The translations under genes and the position numbers were made by a program. From assembly GCA_045656705.1 (NCBI GenBank), contig JAZORR010000011.1, positions 1 to 64,000 of the forward strand: DNA of 64,000 nt, given 5' to 3'. Shown here in pieces: positions 61,407-64,000 of this stretch (within the stretch, counting starts at the first letter, position 1; each line of letters starts with the position of its first letter). This DNA is from RGIG4576 sp045656705. Lineage in GTDB: Bacteria > Bacteroidota > Bacteroidia > Bacteroidales > Muribaculaceae. Below the pieces are notes generated by a model. The model saw nothing but the letters and a program-made list of their open reading frames with translations, made no database searches and had not been told where the DNA came from.

Positions 61407-63068
61407 TTATCTCTTCCAAACTCTTCTTCCTGCATCAACAGGATTATTAAATAATTCTTTCATCTCTTCAGGAATCACAAATATATCATTAGGATTTTTA
61501 GGTCTTATTGAATTATACCACTTAAATCCATCAAGATATAGTTCTTTCTTTTTAGCGAGATATAGAGGAACAGTCCTGCCTGATGGTTGTGGCCACATAG
61601 ATATTCTCTCTATTTCTTGTTTTGGTTTAAGTAACATCCTCAGAAAACTACTTTCTGCTCTAACATATTTGTTATAGGTAGAATCATTCTCCATAGGTAA
61701 CATTATTACCATAGCATTACCATCTATATCCAACTGTCTCATCTCACCATTTTGAAATAAGGCTTTCAATTTCTTCCCATACAATTGATTATAGTATATA
61801 TCACCAATATGCTCAGCTACAAAAGCTGTATTTGGAAGTTCGGCATAATCAATTGTACTATCGTTAAAATGCACAAATATTTCATTTCCAAATATTTGCC
61901 TTGAATCAGACCATAGAATAGGATGCTTATACATTCTCAAAATCGTATCTTTTTCTTCCATAGTCATAGAATCACAAATACCTTGAACATCACGTCTATA
62001 AAAACGTACTGTAGGACAAGCTATCATAACCCTCAAAGAATCAGAATTTATGTATGTTTTAATAGTGTCTGCATGTAAATATAAAGTATCTTTTTGAGAA
62101 AACTCTCGTGCCCTTGCTTTTTTAGTAACAAAAGACAATTTTGTTTTCTCATTATGATATCCATAATTACCATCTAAGATTGTATTGTGAACTGAATCAG
62201 TAATCTGCATATTACCAAATGCTTCACCATATCCTAAATTACGATTATAAAAAACAGTATCTCCTGTAAGTTTCTCATTATTTTTCCCTACAATTAGAGA
62301 ACGATTGAATAATGTAGCTTTATCATCAGCTGTATTATACCATCCTTTATCAGTATATATGATATTACTATCCGATACAATCGTTGTATAACCAACAATA
62401 TCAGCGATACGACTATCTGTATTATAATGTAAAGTATCTGTATTCATCACATATTTTGTATTCATCAACTCTACATCATACAAAAACTCAGCATTTTTTG
62501 TATCTGGTTCGTACTGACCATATACTGATGATAATTCATTTTGCGAATCTACAATTTTACCACCTTCAAAATAATAGCCTAAATTTTCGACCATATCATA
62601 ATCTAAACTATCAGTATAAAGTGTAACATCCCTATTTTCAAGTCTTACATTATTTCTAAGACGAGCTATTTCTTCTTCTCCATTGTAATATAACACATCA
62701 GCATACACGAATAATGTATCACCTTGTTCCATCTTAATATTACCAAATGCATCAATTGAATTATTTGTATAGAAATAAGCACTATCACAATACATAAACA
62801 TACCTTCTTTTCTAAATTTTACATTACCACGCAAAACTTGAAAATTAGGTGTAAGTTTCTCATCTGCCACAAGTTCATCGGCATATTCAAGAAATACCTT
62901 ATTCTTCTGCGTTCTATCAGCTATAGGAACTTGAGGATTGACTATATTAGATTGTGCTAATACAATATTTGATGTATATGTATTAACACATAAAATAACC
63001 AAAAGGCACAAGATTCCTCTTAAAACCTTATGCCCTTTTTTATAGGATTTGTTTTTATTTACTATCAC
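61407..63068 (-). CDS. OstA-like (LptA/LptD N-terminal-type) periplasmic protein
   Basis: The product is about 553 residues, mostly repeats of the beta-jellyroll type seen in LptA and the LptD N-terminal domain, for example DSAYFYTNNSIDAFGNIKME and GDTVFYNRNLGYGEAFGNM. I favour the GTG start at 63068, 5 bases after the SurA stop, giving a signal-like segment (GILCLLVILCVNTY); a TTG at 63089 would overlap that gene. OstA-like proteins carry lipopolysaccharide across the periplasm. This Bacteroidota member is longer than LptA and has no barrel, so its exact place in the Lpt path is unclear. Confidence 0.75.
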   Translation of the reverse strand: MIVNKNKSYKKGHKVLRGILCLLVILCVNTYTSNIVLAQSNIVNPQVPIADRTQKNKVFLEYADELVADEKLTPNFQVLRGNVKFRKEGMFMYCDSAYFYTNNSIDAFGNIKMEQGDTLFVYADVLYYNGEEEIARLRNNVRLENRDVTLYTDSLDYDMVENLGYYFEGGKIVDSQNELSSVYGQYEPDTKNAEFLYDVELMNTKYVMNTDTLHYNTDSRIADIVGYTTIVSDSNIIYTDKGWYNTADDKATLFNRSLIVGKNNEKLTGDTVFYNRNLGYGEAFGNMQITDSVHNTILDGNYGYHNEKTKLSFVTKKARAREFSQKDTLYLHADTIKTYINSDSLRVMIACPTVRFYRRDVQGICDSMTMEEKDTILRMYKHPILWSDSRQIFGNEIFVHFNDSTIDYAELPNTAFVAEHIGDIYYNQLYGKKLKALFQNGEMRQLDIDGNAMVIMLPMENDSTYNKYVRAESSFLRMLLKPKQEIERISMWPQPSGRTVPLYLAKKKELYLDGFKWYNSIRPKNPNDIFVIPEEMKELFNNPVDAGRRVWKR

Positions 63069-63073
63069 TGTTA

Positions 63074-64000
63074 TTACTTTTTCAACCAACCATCATACTT
63101 AAATTCACAATTACGCCAACCTTCTTCAATTCTAACATAGGTTTCACTTTGTTTTTTTGCAATCCAATCGGCTATAATTTGCTTCTTAGTATTTTCTTCA
63201 TATAAAGATTTTATAGTTTGATAATCATCCTTCAGGTTTGCCTTATGACCTTCAATCCTATTAGTAAGTTTGACTATCGCCACTACCTCACGCTCCGTTT
63301 TAGAGTCTCGCATTATAAATGGTGCAGATATTTCATTCACCTTCAAATTATCAACGACCTTAGCTATCTCTTGCGGTAAATCTCCCATTTCAAATTTAGT
63401 AGTAGACATTCCATACTTATTGTTTACCATAATACCCTTGTTATTTCTTGAATCTTTATCTTGAGAAACATATTGAGTAGCTTCTTCAAAAGTAAACTTT
63501 TTAGCATCCATATCATTCTTTAAAGAATCCAATCGTGTAATAGCTTCAGTTAAATCCTTTTCAGAAACTTTTGGTCTTAAAATGATGTGACGGGTATTTA
63601 CTCTATCACCACGTTTTTCAATCAATTGAATAATATGATAGCCATATTCTGTTTCTACTATTTTCGAGGCTTTCTTTGGGTCATTAAGATTAAATGCTAC
63701 ACTTGCATATTCAGGCACAAGTTCACCTTTTCCCAAGAATCCAAGTTCTCCACCATGCACTGCAGCTCCATCTTCAGAGTACAAAATTGCAAGAGTTGAG
63801 AAATCGCTCTGTCCTGTATTTACCTGATTTGCATAATCACGTAATCTAGCCTTTACATCATCAATTTCCTGTTGTGGTATTACAGGATTCAACTTAATAA
63901 TTTGTACCTCCACCTGCATAGGTATAAATGGTATACTATCATCAGATAATGAAGTATAAAAATTTCTCACATCAGCTGGTGTAGGTTTTACATCTTTAGT
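63074..64000 (-). CDS. SurA-like peptidyl-prolyl isomerase / chaperone (partial, 5' end off-window)
   Basis: The frame is open through the right window edge, so only the C-terminal part (about 309 codons) is present. It contains a rotamase (parvulin) region with GELGFLGKGELVPEYASVAF and a following VETEYGYHIIQLIEKRGDRVNTRHIILRPK stretch, split here only to show the conserved blocks, then a second, degenerate parvulin-like region. The domain order and the neighbouring OstA-like gene fit SurA, which folds outer-membrane proteins and Lpt components. No signal peptide can be seen because the N-terminus is missing. Confidence 0.82.
   Translation of the reverse strand, partial: TKDVKPTPADVRNFYTSLSDDSIPFIPMQVEVQIIKLNPVIPQQEIDDVKARLRDYANQVNTGQSDFSTLAILYSEDGAAVHGGELGFLGKGELVPEYASVAFNLNDPKKASKIVETEYGYHIIQLIEKRGDRVNTRHIILRPKVSEKDLTEAITRLDSLKNDMDAKKFTFEEATQYVSQDKDSRNNKGIMVNNKYGMSTTKFEMGDLPQEIAKVVDNLKVNEISAPFIMRDSKTEREVVAIVKLTNRIEGHKANLKDDYQTIKSLYEENTKKQIIADWIAKKQSETYVRIEEGWRNCEFKYDGWLKK

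Noticed and set aside
1..64000. CRISPR arrays, prophage or integrative elements.
   Set aside because: No regularly spaced repeats, integrases, phage structural genes or att sites were seen; the holin-like protein belongs to a chromosomal family.

Overview
The window is a piece of chromosome from a low-GC member of the Bacteroidota, most likely order Bacteroidales. The evidence is a repeated promoter box of the form TAnnTTTG (sometimes with TTTG about 20 bases upstream), few Shine-Dalgarno sequences, and lineage-typical genes: a GT3-type glycogen synthase, type III glutamine synthetase, a long PurF-like amidotransferase, DUF4293, CCDC81-type HU/SPOR and OstA-like proteins. Almost all of it looks like core genome. 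No prophage, CRISPR array or complete insertion sequence is visible. The only mobile-looking DNA is a hairpin plus directly repeated motif at the extreme left edge, which could be the end of an IS21-like element lying off-window.

Layout. 1-478: non-coding edge with the possible IS end. 479-2269 (minus): HU/SPOR protein and a TPR protein. 2438-6189 (plus): an exported transglutaminase-like protease, an NlpC/P60 peptidase and a Tat-type lipoprotein L-Ala-D/L-Glu epimerase, which together look like an envelope murein-peptide dismantling pathway. 6296-10157 (plus): dnaG and an MFS carrier. 10511-12793 (minus): LptF/G-type permease and tgt. 12949-15113 (plus): C11 peptidase and MscS channel. 15439-19074 (plus): recJ-recQ. 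19118-23210 (minus): glnN and a PurF-like amidotransferase behind a structured leader. 23455-24876: exported alpha-amylase. 24960-28680: a phosphoesterase/beta-propeller protein divergent from an ABC-F ATPase. 28843-29679: an ECF-type sigma factor and a 52-residue microprotein. 29729-31400 (minus): FtsX/LolE-type permease and tmRNA. 31475-33466 (minus): two YtxH proteins, a holin-like membrane protein, a small protein and prmA. 33653-36439: uvrA. 36469-36891: DUF4293. 37137-41447: large TPR protein and M3 peptidase. 41594-45416 (plus): dCMP deaminase, CtpA protease, 5-formyl-THF cyclo-ligase, a degenerate RIC/hemerythrin-like protein and a LuxR regulator with a pseudo-receiver. 45514-49772 (minus): glycogen phosphorylase and glycogen synthase. 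49993-51725 (plus): a small unknown protein, a PlsC-like acyltransferase and a nitrilase-family amidase. 51771-64000 (minus): nine tightly packed genes, namely a SurA-like chaperone (cut by the window edge), OstA-like, mutL, a serine hydrolase, a TPR/PD40 protein, cstA, a PHP phosphatase, a MetA acyltransferase and a U32 peptidase.

The parts most worth a second look are: (i) the sigma factor with its co-oriented 52-residue microprotein; (ii) the RIC-like protein that has lost expected iron ligands, overlapping by one base a LuxR regulator without a phospho-acceptor aspartate; (iii) the leader hairpins in front of glnN; (iv) two genes whose promoter box predicts transcription starting at or next to the A of the ATG; (v) a tRNA-guanine transglycosylase lacking the usual zinc cysteines; and (vi) the wholly exported murein-peptide operon. 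I did not find a clearly new multi-gene defence or mobile system here.
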